This document shows, one piece after another, positions 34,772 to 44,167 of a stretch of 64,000 nucleotides of DNA. Both the position numbers and the translations under genes were made by a program. Each line of letters opens with the position of its first letter. The first letter of the stretch is position 1. Source of the stretch: Citricoccus sp. CH26A (lineage in GTDB: Bacteria; Actinomycetota; Actinomycetes; Actinomycetales; Micrococcaceae); assembly GCF_000224415.1 (NCBI RefSeq), contig NZ_AFXQ01000008.1:62001-126000 (forward strand), given 5' to 3'. The notes under the pieces were generated by a model. It did no database searches, was not told where the DNA came from, and was given only the letters and a program-made list of their open reading frames with translations.

Positions 34772-35977
34772 ATGCAATGCCCCCATTTCGACGCCGGCGA
34801 GTGCCGGTCCTGCCCGCTGATGGGCGTCCCGTACCCCCGGCAACTGGCGGATAAGCAGGCCGGGGTGCGGGCCCTGCTGGACCCGGTGGCCGGGGCCACG
34901 GCCCCGGACGGCACGGACCTCTGGCTGGACCCGGTCGCCTCGGCCGAGTCGGGTTTCCGCAACAAGGCCAAGATGGTCGTCACGGGCACCGCCGCCCGCC
35001 CGCGGCTGGGCATCCTGGACCCCCGCCAGCACCCGAAACACCACGACGGCCGGGGGGTGGACCTGCGCGACTGCGGGCTCTACGAACCCGCCCTCGGCGC
35101 CGCCTTCCCGCACCTGGCCGCGGTCATCACCGCCGCCGGGCTCACCCCCTACGACGTGGGGTCCCGTAGCGGCGAGCTCAAGCACGTCATCACCACCCTC
35201 TCCCCGGACGGCGGGCTGATGGTCCGCTTCGTGCTGCGCTCCACGGACCAGCTCCCGGCCCTGCGCCGCGCCGTCCCCGCCCTGCTCAGGGCCCTGCCGC
35301 ACGCCGAGGTGGTCACCGCCAACATCCTCCCGCAGCACCAGGCCCTGCTCGAGGGCGAGGAGGAGATCCACCTGGCCGGGGACCAGACCCTGACCATGCG
35401 CCTGAACGGCGTCCCGCTGCACCTGCGCCCGCAGGGCTTCTTCCAGACCAACACGGCAGTGGCCGCCCGCCTCTACGCCGAGGCCTCCGCCTGGCTGGAC
35501 ACCACGGACGCCGCCAGCGTGTGGGACCTGTACTGCGGCGTGGGCGGTTTCGGCTTCCAGCTCGCCGAGGTCCGGCACGGTGACGGCCCGCTGCCCGTAG
35601 GCGCCCCGCGGCAGGTGTGGGGCCTGGAGACCAGCGCGGACGCCGTGGCCGCCGCCCGGATGACCGCCGGGGAACTGGGGGTCCAGGACCGGGTGCGCTT
35701 CGCCGTCGGGGACGCCACGGACCCGGCGCACCGGCCGGACGGGCTGCCGGACGCCGTGGTGGTCAATCCGCCGCGGCGCGGCATCGGCGAGGACCTGGCT
35801 GGCTGGCTGGAGACCTCGGGCGTCCCCCACGTGCTGTACTCCAGCTGCAGCGCGACCACGCTGGCGAGGGACCTGGCGCGGATGCCCGGTCACGTCCCGG
35901 TCCGGGCCCGGCTGGTGGACATGTTCCCGCAGACCGGACACTACGAGGTGCTCGTGCAGCTGCGGCGGCGGGACTGA
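34772..35977 (+). CDS. rlmC: 23S rRNA (uracil-5-)-methyltransferase RlmC-like
   Basis: The protein has 401 residues and is a SAM-dependent RNA m5U methyltransferase. C3, C11 and C14 (MQCPHFDAGECRSC) plus the later cysteine in DLRDCGLY form the [4Fe-4S] site, at the same first three positions as E. coli RumB/RlmC. The SAM loop is LYCGVGGFGFQL, the catalytic Cys is in YSSCSATTLARDL, and the general-base region is DMFPQTGHYE. There is no TRAM domain, which separates it from RumA. The modified base (U747 in E. coli) is inferred from the family. Confidence 0.87.
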   Translation: MQCPHFDAGECRSCPLMGVPYPRQLADKQAGVRALLDPVAGATAPDGTDLWLDPVASAESGFRNKAKMVVTGTAARPRLGILDPRQHPKHHDGRGVDLRDCGLYEPALGAAFPHLAAVITAAGLTPYDVGSRSGELKHVITTLSPDGGLMVRFVLRSTDQLPALRRAVPALLRALPHAEVVTANILPQHQALLEGEEEIHLAGDQTLTMRLNGVPLHLRPQGFFQTNTAVAARLYAEASAWLDTTDAASVWDLYCGVGGFGFQLAEVRHGDGPLPVGAPRQVWGLETSADAVAAARMTAGELGVQDRVRFAVGDATDPAHRPDGLPDAVVVNPPRRGIGEDLAGWLETSGVPHVLYSSCSATTLARDLARMPGHVPVRARLVDMFPQTGHYEVLVQLRRRD

Positions 35978-36169
35978 ACCGCCGCGCCGCCCGCCCGGCC
36001 GCACCCCGGACCCGGTGATCGCACCCACCGGCCCCAGTGATTCCGGCCACCCTTTCACCGGCAGCACACCGCGCCGCAGGGTCCCGTGGCTAGCATGAGC
36101 CGCAAGGCTCCCCGCGGGCCATCCGTCCACACGACCGTCCGAGGACCATCCGAGGAACAGGAAGACCGC

Positions 36170-39100
36170 ATGCACCCCCTGACCAAGCCCGTCACCCTGA
36201 CCGGGCCGGCCCGACGTCACACGCTCCGCCACTTCCGTGCCGTGATCTTCGACATGGACGGCGTGGTCACGGACACCGCCGGAGTGCATGCCCAGGCGTG
36301 GAAGGACCTGTTCGACTCCTCGATCAGTGCCGTCGGGGCGCTGCCGCAGAACGTCGCCGCGGTGCAGGCCGACCCGGCCTGCCTGCGCCCCTTCGACGCC
36401 GCGAGCGACTACCTCGCCCACGTGGACGGCAGGCCCCGCGAGGACGGGGTCCGCTCGTTCTTCGCCTCGCGCGGCCTGGTCGTCCCGGAGGCCGCCGCGC
36501 TCCTCGGTTCGGACGGCGAGCCGGTCCCCGTGGCACCGGCGGCGGGCCCGACGCCGGCGCCCGGCCGGGGCGGGCACCTCACCGTCCAGGCCCTCGCGGC
36601 GAAGAAGCAGGGCTTCTTCGAGGCCGTGCTGGCCCGGGACGGCGTCCGGGTCTTCCCCGAGGCCCTCGAGCTGCTCACGCGGCTGCGCTACGAGGCGGTG
36701 CCCACCGCGCTGGTGACCTCCTCCCGGAACTCGACGGCGGTGCTCAGCGCCGGACACGTCCAGCGGTTGTTCGACGTGGTGGTGGACGGCAACACGGCGC
36801 TTGAGCTGGGACTGCCCGGCAAGCCGGACCCGGCCATGTTCCACCTCGCGGCCCAGGAGCTCGGGGTGGAGCCCGCTGACGCGATCGTGCTCGAGGACGC
36901 CGCCTCCGGGGTCCAGGCGGCACGTGACGGTGGCTTCGGCCTGGTGGTCGGCGTGGACCGGGCGCAGGATCCCGGGCGCCTCAAGCAGGCCGGGGCCGAC
37001 GTGGTGGTCGAGGACTTCACCGAGCTGCAGTTGGACCAGCGCACCACCCGCCCCTTCGACCCGGCCTGGGTGCTCGCCTACGACGACTACGACCCGGCCG
37101 AGGAGGGCACCCGGGAGGCGCTGTGCACCCTGGCCAACGGCTACTGGGGCACCCGCGGGTCCGTCCCCGGCACCACCGCCGACGCCGTCCACTACCCGGG
37201 CACCTACCTGGCCGGGATCTTCAACCGGTTGGAGTCCACGGTCCAGGGCCGCACGGTGGAGACCGAGCACATGGTCAACAGCCCGGACTGGACCTACATG
37301 CGGGTGACCCTGCCCGGCGGGGACGAGCTGCTGCCGGGCAACCCGGACATGATCTCCTACCGCCAGGAGCTGGACCTGCGCCGGGGCCTGCTGACCCGCA
37401 CCTCCCGGTTCCGGGACCGGCACGGACGCACCACGCGCGTGACCACCCGGCAGTTCCAGTCCTTCGCCGGTCACCACCTGGCGGCCCTGGAGCTGACGGT
37501 GGAGGCGGAGGACTGGTCCGGCCACGCCACGGTCCGGTCGATGGTCGACGGCCGGGTGGCCAACCAGAACGTGCCCGATGACCGCGGACTGTCCGCACAC
37601 CACTGGGAGCCGGTGCAGTCCCGCGAACTGGACGGCGAGACCGTGCTGCTCGAGACCGTGACCACCCAGTCCCGGGTATACGTGGCCATGGCCGCCCGCA
37701 CCCGCTTCCAGTCCCCCGCGGACGCCGCGGAGCCCCTCCGGACCCCGGTCGAGCTCGGCCCGATGGTGGCCGGCCACGACATCGAGATCGAACTGACCGA
37801 GGGCGTGCCGGTGATGTTCGACAAGATCGTGGCCGCGTCCAACACGCATGACCACGCCGTCTCCACCGTGTGGCACAACGCGGCCAAGCGGATCGAGCGG
37901 ACCGGTTCCTTCCGCCAGCTGCTGACCTACCACGAGGAGATGTGGGGCATCAACTGGAACCGCTTCGCCGTGAAGCTGGAACCGATCCAGGAGCAGCCCG
38001 AGATCATGCCCGAGGCCTTCAGCGGCCTGTACGGGTTCCTGGGCGCCAACCAGCGCCACCAGCTGGCCCTGAACCTGCACACCTTCCACGTGCTGCAGAC
38101 CTCCTTCGGCTCCCGCCGGGACCTCGATGCCGGGCTCGGCGCCCGGGGCCTGCACGGCGAGGGCTACCGGGGCCACGTCTTCTGGGACGAGATCTTCGTC
38201 TATCCGATGCTCACCCTGCGCCGTCCCGAGCTGACGCGCGGGCTGCTGATGTACCGCTACCGGCGCCTGGGCGAGGCCCGGGCCAACGCCCGCGCGGAGG
38301 GTTTCCAGGGCGCCATGTTCCCCTGGCAGTCCGGTTCGGACGGACGGGAGGAGACGCCCACCGAGCTGTGGAACCCGCGGTCCGAGATGTGGATGCCGGA
38401 CAACTCGCACAACCAGCGCCACGTCTCCCTCGCGGTCGCGTACTCGGTCCTGCGCTACATCGAGGCCACGCGGGACCACAGCTTCATCTCGGACTACGGG
38501 GCGGAGATGCTGGTGGAGATCAGCCGCTTCTTCGTCTCCATGACCCACTACAACGAGGAACGGGGGCAGTACGAGCTCCACGGGGTGATGGGGCCGGACG
38601 AGTACCACGACGGTTACCCGGGCACCCCCGGCTCGGGACTGCGGAACAACGCCTACACGAACGTGTTGCTGTCCTGGGTGCTCTCCGAGACGGTGCGCCT
38701 GGTCCGCTGGCTGGACGGCCTGGATGACCCGCTGACCGAGTGGCTGGACGTGTTCCAGGACGAGCTGGACCTGTGGGAGCAGATCAGCCTGAGGCTGCGG
38801 GTGCCCTTCCAGGAGGGCGGGGTGATGAGCCAGTTCGACGGCTATGAGGACCTCGAGGAGTTCGACTGGGACCACTACCGGGACACGTACGGCAACATCG
38901 GCCGGCTGGACCTGATCCTGCAGGCCGAGGGGGACTCGACCAACCGGTACAAGCTCTCCAAGCAGGCGGACGTGCTCATGCTCGCCTACCTGTTCTCCTC
39001 GGAGGAGCTGCAGGGCATCCTCGAGCGAATGGGGTACCACTTCACCTCGGCCGATTTCGCCGCCACGGTGGAGTACTACCTGGAGCGCACCTCCCACGGG

Positions 39101-39592
39101 TCCACCCTGTCCCGCCTGGTGCACGGCTGGGTGGCCGCCCGCACCGACCGGTCCAGTTCCTGGCGCCTGTTCGAGGAGGCGCTCGAGGCCGACCTCTCGG
39201 ACACGCAGGGCGGCACCACCCGGGAGGGCATCCACCTGGGGGCGATGGCGGGCACGGTGGACATGGTCATCCGTTGCTACGCCGGTGTGGAGACCCGGTC
39301 GGACACCCTCTGGCTGCACCCCCTGCTGCCGCTGGAGGCCTCGGGCGTGCAGTTCACCATCCGCTACCGCAAGCAGCCGTTGAGCGTGCGCATCACGCAG
39401 TACTGCATCACGCTGGAGCTGCTGGAGGGCTCGGCCCGGCCGATCCACCTGAACGTGGAGGGCCGGGAGAAGACCATGCATCCCGGGGAGAAGTGGACAG
39501 TGCCCCTGCTGAACCGGCACCCGTCCCTGACCGCCTCGGTGGACCCCATGGCCTGCGTCTCCCCGGACGCCAACCGGCTCGGGATCCTCTGA
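36170..39592 (+). CDS. beta-phosphoglucomutase / GH65 glycoside phosphorylase fusion
   Basis: The protein has 1140 residues. Residues about 20-310 are a HAD phosphatase of the beta-PGM type (FDMDGVVTDTAG, ALVTSSRN, GKPDPAMF, VLEDAASGVQAA). Residues about 325-1100 are a family 65 glycoside hydrolase/phosphorylase (GYWGTRGS, WDEIFVYPML, catalytic Glu in GVMGPDEYHDGYPG). Together they would phosphorolyse an alpha-glucoside (maltose, trehalose, kojibiose or nigerose) to beta-glucose-1-phosphate and convert that to glucose-6-phosphate. The ATG at 36170 follows AGGA; a longer frame from 36086 reads through a likely -10 (TAGCAT, 36091-36096). The stop overlaps the next gene's start. Confidence 0.88.
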   Translation: MHPLTKPVTLTGPARRHTLRHFRAVIFDMDGVVTDTAGVHAQAWKDLFDSSISAVGALPQNVAAVQADPACLRPFDAASDYLAHVDGRPREDGVRSFFASRGLVVPEAAALLGSDGEPVPVAPAAGPTPAPGRGGHLTVQALAAKKQGFFEAVLARDGVRVFPEALELLTRLRYEAVPTALVTSSRNSTAVLSAGHVQRLFDVVVDGNTALELGLPGKPDPAMFHLAAQELGVEPADAIVLEDAASGVQAARDGGFGLVVGVDRAQDPGRLKQAGADVVVEDFTELQLDQRTTRPFDPAWVLAYDDYDPAEEGTREALCTLANGYWGTRGSVPGTTADAVHYPGTYLAGIFNRLESTVQGRTVETEHMVNSPDWTYMRVTLPGGDELLPGNPDMISYRQELDLRRGLLTRTSRFRDRHGRTTRVTTRQFQSFAGHHLAALELTVEAEDWSGHATVRSMVDGRVANQNVPDDRGLSAHHWEPVQSRELDGETVLLETVTTQSRVYVAMAARTRFQSPADAAEPLRTPVELGPMVAGHDIEIELTEGVPVMFDKIVAASNTHDHAVSTVWHNAAKRIERTGSFRQLLTYHEEMWGINWNRFAVKLEPIQEQPEIMPEAFSGLYGFLGANQRHQLALNLHTFHVLQTSFGSRRDLDAGLGARGLHGEGYRGHVFWDEIFVYPMLTLRRPELTRGLLMYRYRRLGEARANARAEGFQGAMFPWQSGSDGREETPTELWNPRSEMWMPDNSHNQRHVSLAVAYSVLRYIEATRDHSFISDYGAEMLVEISRFFVSMTHYNEERGQYELHGVMGPDEYHDGYPGTPGSGLRNNAYTNVLLSWVLSETVRLVRWLDGLDDPLTEWLDVFQDELDLWEQISLRLRVPFQEGGVMSQFDGYEDLEEFDWDHYRDTYGNIGRLDLILQAEGDSTNRYKLSKQADVLMLAYLFSSEELQGILERMGYHFTSADFAATVEYYLERTSHGSTLSRLVHGWVAARTDRSSSWRLFEEALEADLSDTQGGTTREGIHLGAMAGTVDMVIRCYAGVETRSDTLWLHPLLPLEASGVQFTIRYRKQPLSVRITQYCITLELLEGSARPIHLNVEGREKTMHPGEKWTVPLLNRHPSLTASVDPMACVSPDANRLGIL

Positions 39593-40728
39593 TGAGCGGT
39601 GCCGGCTCCCTGGTGGGCGGACGGGCCGTCGTCGCCGCGCCCATGGCCGGCGGCCCGTCGACGTGGCAGCTCGCCGCCGCCGTGACCCGGGCGGGCGGGA
39701 TCGGCTTCCTCGCGGCGGGGATGCGCCCGGTCGATCGGCTCGTGCAGGACGTGGCCAGCGCCCGTGGCGCCCTGGAGGGCACGGAGCGCGCCGTCCTCGG
39801 GGTCAACCTCTTCGTCCCCGAACCGGCGAACACCGCTGTCCCCGGGGACCGGAAGGCACCCGGTTCTCCGGCCCGACGCCGGCGCGCGGAGGCGGTGCGC
39901 CGGTACCGTTCCGGCCTGCTCGCCGAGGCCCGGCGCCTGGGCGTGGAGCTGCCGGCCCCGGAGGCCCTCGACCCGGACGCGATGGACGGCTGGGAGGCCA
40001 AGCTCGAGGCGGCCGAGGCCGGTGCCTGGCCGCTGGTGACCTTCACCTTCGGCCTGCCCGAGGCGTCCGTGTTCGACCGCCTGCACGCCGCCGGATCGGT
40101 GCTGGGGGTGACCGTGACCAGTGCCGCCGAGGCGCTCCGCGCCCTCGACCACGGGGCGGACGTGCTCTGCGTCCAGGGCCCGCAGGCCGGCGGCCACCGG
40201 TCGGTGCACGACCCCGCCGCCGACCCCGGCACCACGCCGCTGCTGGCCCTGCTGGCCGAGGTGCGGGCCGCCGTCGGGACCGGTGCCGGGCAGGACGTCC
40301 CGCTGTGGGCCGCCGGCGGGATCATGGATGCCGCCGGCGTGCGCCGGGTGCTGGCCGCGGGCGCGACGGCGGCGCAGTGCGGCACCGCGTTCCTGCTCGC
40401 GGACGAGGCGGGAACCTCGGCCCTGCAGCGCGCCGCCCTGGAGCGGTCCGCGTCCGGAACGGGCTTCGCGCACCCGGACGGTTCGGCACGGACCGCGCTG
40501 ACCCGCGCCTATTCCGGCCGCTGGGCCCGGGGACTGGAGAACCGGTTCATGCGCGGGCACGCGGACGCCCCGGCCGCCTACCCGGAGGTCAATGTCCTCA
40601 CCGGGCCGCTGCGCCAGGCCGCCACCGCGGCCGGGGACGCGGAGTCGGTGAGCCTGTGGGCCGGCGTCGGGGCCGCGGCCGTGCGCGCCGCCCCGGCCGC
40701 GGAGATCGTCCGGGACCTGACGCCCTGA
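39592..40728 (+). CDS. nitronate monooxygenase-like FMN protein
   Basis: The protein has 378 residues and a TIM-barrel nitronate monooxygenase/2-nitropropane dioxygenase fold. AAPMAGGPSTWQLAAAV starts the barrel, GVNLFVPEP, VTFTFGLPE and VLCVQGPQAGGHRS bind FMN and place the active-site His, and AAGGIMDAAGVRRVLAAGA with AQCGTAFL bind the phosphate. It would oxidise toxic alkyl nitronates. The ATG overlaps the stop of the sugar-phosphorylase gene (TGATG), but no shared pathway is obvious. Confidence 0.85.
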   Translation: MSGAGSLVGGRAVVAAPMAGGPSTWQLAAAVTRAGGIGFLAAGMRPVDRLVQDVASARGALEGTERAVLGVNLFVPEPANTAVPGDRKAPGSPARRRRAEAVRRYRSGLLAEARRLGVELPAPEALDPDAMDGWEAKLEAAEAGAWPLVTFTFGLPEASVFDRLHAAGSVLGVTVTSAAEALRALDHGADVLCVQGPQAGGHRSVHDPAADPGTTPLLALLAEVRAAVGTGAGQDVPLWAAGGIMDAAGVRRVLAAGATAAQCGTAFLLADEAGTSALQRAALERSASGTGFAHPDGSARTALTRAYSGRWARGLENRFMRGHADAPAAYPEVNVLTGPLRQAATAAGDAESVSLWAGVGAAAVRAAPAAEIVRDLTP

Positions 40729-40748
40729 CCCGGGGCCCCTGCCCCGGG
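40729..40748 (+). terminator. hairpin directly after the nitronate monooxygenase stop
   Basis: An 8-bp perfect GC stem (40729-40736 with 40741-40748) and a CCCT loop begin at the base after the stop codon. It ends the fusion-monooxygenase transcript. There is no U tract. Confidence 0.5.
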
Positions 40749-40824
40749 GACGCACGAGCACCGGGCCCGGATCCCGGCCTGAGGACCAGACCCCGGGATG
40801 ACGCGGCGGCCGCCCGGACCGGCC

Positions 40825-40830
40825 TAGGGT
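40825..40830 (+). promoter_or_regulatory. -10-like TAGGGT, leaderless promoter of the histidine kinase gene
   Basis: TAGGGT ends 8 nt before the GTG at 40839. A GGATGAC element at 40796-40802 sits near the -35 position and resembles elements before the response regulator and ABC genes. Confidence 0.5.
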
Positions 40831-40838
40831 GGGACACC

Positions 40839-42118
40839 GTGAATCCCCTGCGCCGCCTCGACACCTGGTTCCGCAGCCACCCGATCCTCATGGACGTGCT
40901 GGTGGCGTGCCTGCTGGTGCTGTTCATCCCCCACTGGCCGTCGGGGCGGTGGCCCCGGTCTCCGGGGGCATGGACCGCTTCTGGCCGTGGCAGCTCTTCG
41001 CCTTCCTCTGTGCCGTGGGCCAGTTGGCCCCGTGGGCGATCCGGCGGTGGAGGCCGGTGCTGTCCGCCGGGATCGTGGTGTTCTTCTGCGTGCTGCAGCT
41101 GGTGCTCGGGGCGGACCTGCTGCCCTCGCTCATCGCCGTCCCGATGACGGTGCACAACCTGGCCGCCCACGGGCCGCGCTGGGCCTCTTTCGCTGGTCTC
41201 GGCACGGCCCTGACCGGGGCGGTCCTCAACGGCATCAAGGTCGCCTACGCGCCGGCTCCGCCCTACAGCCCCGATGCGGCGGCCGTCATGGACAACGGTT
41301 CCGGTTTCGAGGGCCAGCCCGCCGCTGAACTGGCCGTCATCGCCTCGGCCATCGCGATCGCCTGCGCGGCGATCGTGCTGGCGGCCTGGGCGTTCGGGGA
41401 CCTGGCCCGGACCCGGCGACTGGCCATGGAGCAGTTGCGGGACCGGGCCCGTCAGCTCGAGGTCGAGGCCGCCCAGGAGCGGGCCCTGGCCGCCGCCGAC
41501 GAACGCAACCACATCGCGCGCGAGATGCATGACATCGTCGCCCACTCGCTCCAGGTGATCATCACCCAGGCGGACGGCGGCCGGTACGCCGGGGCGCAGG
41601 ACCCGGCGGTCGCCGTCGGGACCCTGCAGACCATCTCGGACACCGGACGCCGCGCGCTGGGCGAGATGCGTCGGCTGCTGGGGGTGCTCCGCGGACCGGA
41701 GGCGGTGGAGCTCCATCCGCAGCCGGGGTTGGCGGACGTGGACGACCTGGTCGAGACGATCCGGCTGACCGGGCTGGAGGTGGACTTCGCGGTCGAGGGG
41801 ACCCCGCGCCGCGAGCTGCCGGCCGGCGGGGAGCTCGCCGCGTACCGCGCGCTCCAGGGGGCGCTGACCAACACGGTCCGCCACGGCGGCCCGAACGCCC
41901 GTGCGATGGCCCGGCTGGGCTGGACGGCCCGGGGACTGGAGATCAGCGTGCACGACGACGGCCGAGGGGCCGCCGCGTCCGCGCAGACCAGCGGCTCGGG
42001 CCAGGGGTTGACCGGACTGCGCGAGCGGATCGGCCTGTTCGGCGGTTCCGTGACGGCGGCACCGCGCCAGGGCGGCGGGTTCAGCGTGCAGGCCACGGTG
42101 CCGTACCAGGAGGTCTGA
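40839..42118 (+). pseudogene. sensor histidine kinase (DesK/NarL-partner type), frameshifted as read
   Basis: The first frame starts at the GTG at 40839 (NPLRRLDTWFRSHPILMDVL) and shifts at the G run 40943-40946. One added base joins it to the second frame (AVAPVSGGMDRFWPWQLFAF) to give about 426 residues. Four or more membrane helices precede the kinase core: HisKA_3 with the phosphoacceptor in IAREMHDIVAHSLQV, and an HATPase domain with LTNTVRHGG, VHDDGRG and GLTGLRERI. It is the partner of the LuxR-type response regulator downstream. The signal is unknown; such kinases often sense membrane or cell-wall stress. Confidence 0.82.
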
Positions 42119-42157
42119 ACCCGTCGGGCACGGCGGTCGGCCGATCGTCATCGCCGA

Positions 42158-42207
42158 GAGGACATGTCCGTGTGGGCCCCCGGGGGACACGTCCTCCCGG
42201 GGATGAC
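42158..42207. promoter_or_regulatory. cluster of palindromes upstream of the response regulator
   Basis: GAGGACATGTCC (42158-42169) and GGACACGTCCTC (42185-42196) form an inverted repeat with one mismatch, and each holds its own palindromic core 25 bp apart. Next to it, GTCCTCC-CGG-GGATGAC (42191-42207) resembles GTCATCC-N4-GGATGAC at 46475-46492. These are likely NarL-type response-regulator sites; binding is inferred. Confidence 0.5.
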
Positions 42208-42227
42208 GGATGCCCGATGATGGAGGG

Positions 42228-42956
42228 GTGATCCCAGACCCCGCCCCGATCCGCGTCGCCCTCGTGGACGACCAGCAACTGGTCCGCTCCGGACTGGGCA
42301 TGCTCGTGAACTCCCAGCCGGACCTGGAGGTCGTCGGCGAGGCCTCTACGGGCCGGGAGGCCGTGGCCTCGCCCTCCGTCCGCGGCGCGGACGTCATCCT
42401 GATGGACGTCCGCATGCCCCAGCTGGACGGCATCGCCGCCACCCGCGCCCTGCTCGGCGAGGGGGACGACGGCGGCCGCGCACCGGGCGGGGTGGGTGCG
42501 GTGGATGGCCCGCGCGTGGTGGTGCTGACGACCTTCGACCTGGACGAGTACGCGCTGGAGGCGATCGAGGCCGGCGCCTCGGGGTTCCTGCTCAAGGACG
42601 CCCCGCCCGAGGAGCTGCTGGCGGCCATCCGCACCGTGCACCGCGGGGATGCGGTCATCGCCCCCTCGACCACCCGCCGGCTGCTCGACCACATGGCCCC
42701 CACGCTGCGCCGGGACCACGCGGCCGACCGCCGCCGGGAGCGGGAGTCCGCCGCGGTGGACTCCCTGACCCCGCGCGAGCGCGAGGTCCTGGAGCTCATG
42801 TCCCGCGGGGACTCGAACCAGGAGATCGCCACCGGGCTGTTCCTGTCCGAGGCCACGGTGAAGACCCACGTGGGGCGGGTCCTGGCCAAGCTCGGGGCCC
42901 GGGACCGGGTGCAGGCCGTGGTCACCGCCTACCGCACCGGCGTGGCGCATCCCTGA
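42228..42956 (+). CDS. NarL/LuxR-family response regulator
   Basis: The protein has 242 residues: a receiver domain (IRVALVDDQQLVRSG, phosphoacceptor Asp in ILMDVRMPQLDG, VVVLTTFDLDEY, GFLLKDAPPEEL) and a LuxR helix-turn-helix (LTPREREVLELMSRG, NQEIATGLFLSEATVKTH). A Gly/Asp-rich loop of about 20 residues inside the receiver is longer than usual. The GTG at 42228 fits a leaderless start (GATGAT 6 nt before it). An ATG at 42210 in frame is possible. It is the partner of the kinase at 40839-42118. Confidence 0.88.
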   Translation: MIPDPAPIRVALVDDQQLVRSGLGMLVNSQPDLEVVGEASTGREAVASPSVRGADVILMDVRMPQLDGIAATRALLGEGDDGGRAPGGVGAVDGPRVVVLTTFDLDEYALEAIEAGASGFLLKDAPPEELLAAIRTVHRGDAVIAPSTTRRLLDHMAPTLRRDHAADRRRERESAAVDSLTPREREVLELMSRGDSNQEIATGLFLSEATVKTHVGRVLAKLGARDRVQAVVTAYRTGVAHP

Positions 42957-43051
42957 CCGGCGTGCCGGGTCTCGGTCTCCGGGCCCACGACCTGTCATGG
43001 TGTGCAGATCAGCATCATTGAGGAAGAGCGAAGAGGAGAGGAGACCAGGCC

Positions 43052-43771
43052 ATGACCGACCAGGCGACGAGGCTGCACGAGTTGCTCCTGGGCGCGGAGG
43101 ACATCAGCGGCTTCCTGGACGAGCTCGTCGCGGCCACGGCGCAGTCCCTGACCGGGCTGGCGGGCGAGGTGTGGTGCGCAATCCTGCTGGTCCGCCCGAA
43201 GCGACCCGCCACCGTGGCCTCCTCCGATCCTCGCGCCCAGGCCCTCGACGAGGTGCAGTACGACTTCGGTGAGGGCCCCTGCCTCACCGCCGCCCGCGAG
43301 GGCCGGTTGGTGTACCTGACGGACACCCTCGAGGAATCCCGCTGGCCCAGCTACCGCCAGGCGGCCGCCGAGGCCGGTGTGCGGTCCGCCCTGGGTGTTC
43401 CCCTGGACCTGGGCGGGGAGGCCGTGGCCGCCCTGGACGTCTACTCGGACCGCCCCCACGCCTTCGACGCGGACAGCATGGAGATTGTGCACAGGCAGGC
43501 GGTGGCCCTGTCCACCACGATGCGCCTGGTGGTCCGCATGGCCCGGCACCGGGACGTCGAGACCGACCTGCGGGCGGCACTGACGTCGCGGACCTCCATC
43601 GACCTGGCCGTGGGGATCCTGATGGGCCGGAACCACTGCTCCCAGCAGGAGGCGGTGGAGATGCTCCGGCACGCCTCCAACCGGCGGAACACCAAGCTGC
43701 GGGACCTGGCGGAGGAGCTCGTCCGCTCCGTGGGCGACGGCCGGGCGGCGGCCACGCACTTCGTGGACTGA
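43052..43771 (+). CDS. GAF-ANTAR RNA-binding antiterminator
   Basis: The protein has 239 residues. The N-terminal GAF domain (YDFGEGPCLTAAREGRLVYL, GVRSALGVPLDLGGEAVAAL) is followed by an ANTAR domain (ALTSRTSIDLAVGILMGRN, QQEAVEMLRHASNRRNTKLRDLA). ANTAR proteins bind dual RNA hairpins and prevent termination. The GAF part probably senses a small molecule or redox state. The ATG at 43052 follows a long purine-rich run (GAGGAGAGGAGACC). Its target RNA is unknown. Confidence 0.87.
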   Translation: MTDQATRLHELLLGAEDISGFLDELVAATAQSLTGLAGEVWCAILLVRPKRPATVASSDPRAQALDEVQYDFGEGPCLTAAREGRLVYLTDTLEESRWPSYRQAAAEAGVRSALGVPLDLGGEAVAALDVYSDRPHAFDADSMEIVHRQAVALSTTMRLVVRMARHRDVETDLRAALTSRTSIDLAVGILMGRNHCSQQEAVEMLRHASNRRNTKLRDLAEELVRSVGDGRAAATHFVD

Positions 43772-43860
43772 CCTCCCCCCGGGGTGCCCTCCTCCGGAGC
43801 CGGGGCCGTCCGCGCCCACGTCACGGAGGACTTCACTGTGACCCGCCCCACGGGGATGCC

Positions 43861-43866
43861 TATAAT
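43861..43866 (+). promoter_or_regulatory. consensus -10 TATAAT
   Basis: A perfect TATAAT hexamer stands out in this GC-rich DNA. A -35-like TGTGAC is 18 bp upstream (43837-43842). Transcription would start near 43873 and cover the small ORF and the amidotransferase-like gene, suggesting strong expression. Confidence 0.6.
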
Positions 43867-43922
43867 GGCCCGAGGTCGAGCCATGGCCGCGAAGATCTTT
43901 GACGACCCTCGAGGACGACGCC

Positions 43923-44165
43923 ATGGCCCCATTCATCGCCCCCCGGGCTGCCCCGCAGCCACCCGTCGGCGGTACCCCGCACTCCCCCCGTACCCCGGTG
44001 ACCGACCACGCCGCCGGACCCGACGATGCCGCTGTGCCCGAGGGTGCCGCCGGGGCTGAGAGGACCGTGCCCGCTGACGCCCCCGCCTGCAGTGCGACCG
44101 GCAGTGCGCCGTCCGCGACGGAACCGTCCCCCGGGCCGCAGTCGCCGAGCCGGCAGGGGGCCTGA
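43923..44165 (+). CDS. small Pro/Ala-rich protein, unknown
   Basis: The protein has 80 residues, rich in Pro, Ala, Gly and Ser, and low in complexity. The ATG at 43923 has GAGGA 7 nt upstream; an in-frame TTG at 43899 is possible. It ends 2 bp before the amidotransferase-like gene, so both would come from the TATAAT promoter. No family is recognised. It could be a disordered partner of the next protein, or only a translated leader that couples translation. Confidence 0.45.
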   Translation: MAPFIAPRAAPQPPVGGTPHSPRTPVTDHAAGPDDAAVPEGAAGAERTVPADAPACSATGSAPSATEPSPGPQSPSRQGA

Positions 44166-44167
44166 CG

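Noticed and set aside
34637-39520. Very long antisense frame opposite the sugar phosphorylase region
   Set aside because: It is a shadow frame caused by high GC and the lack of stops. The opposite strand encodes well-conserved RlmC and the fusion enzyme, and the antisense product is Gly/Arg/His-rich with no domain.
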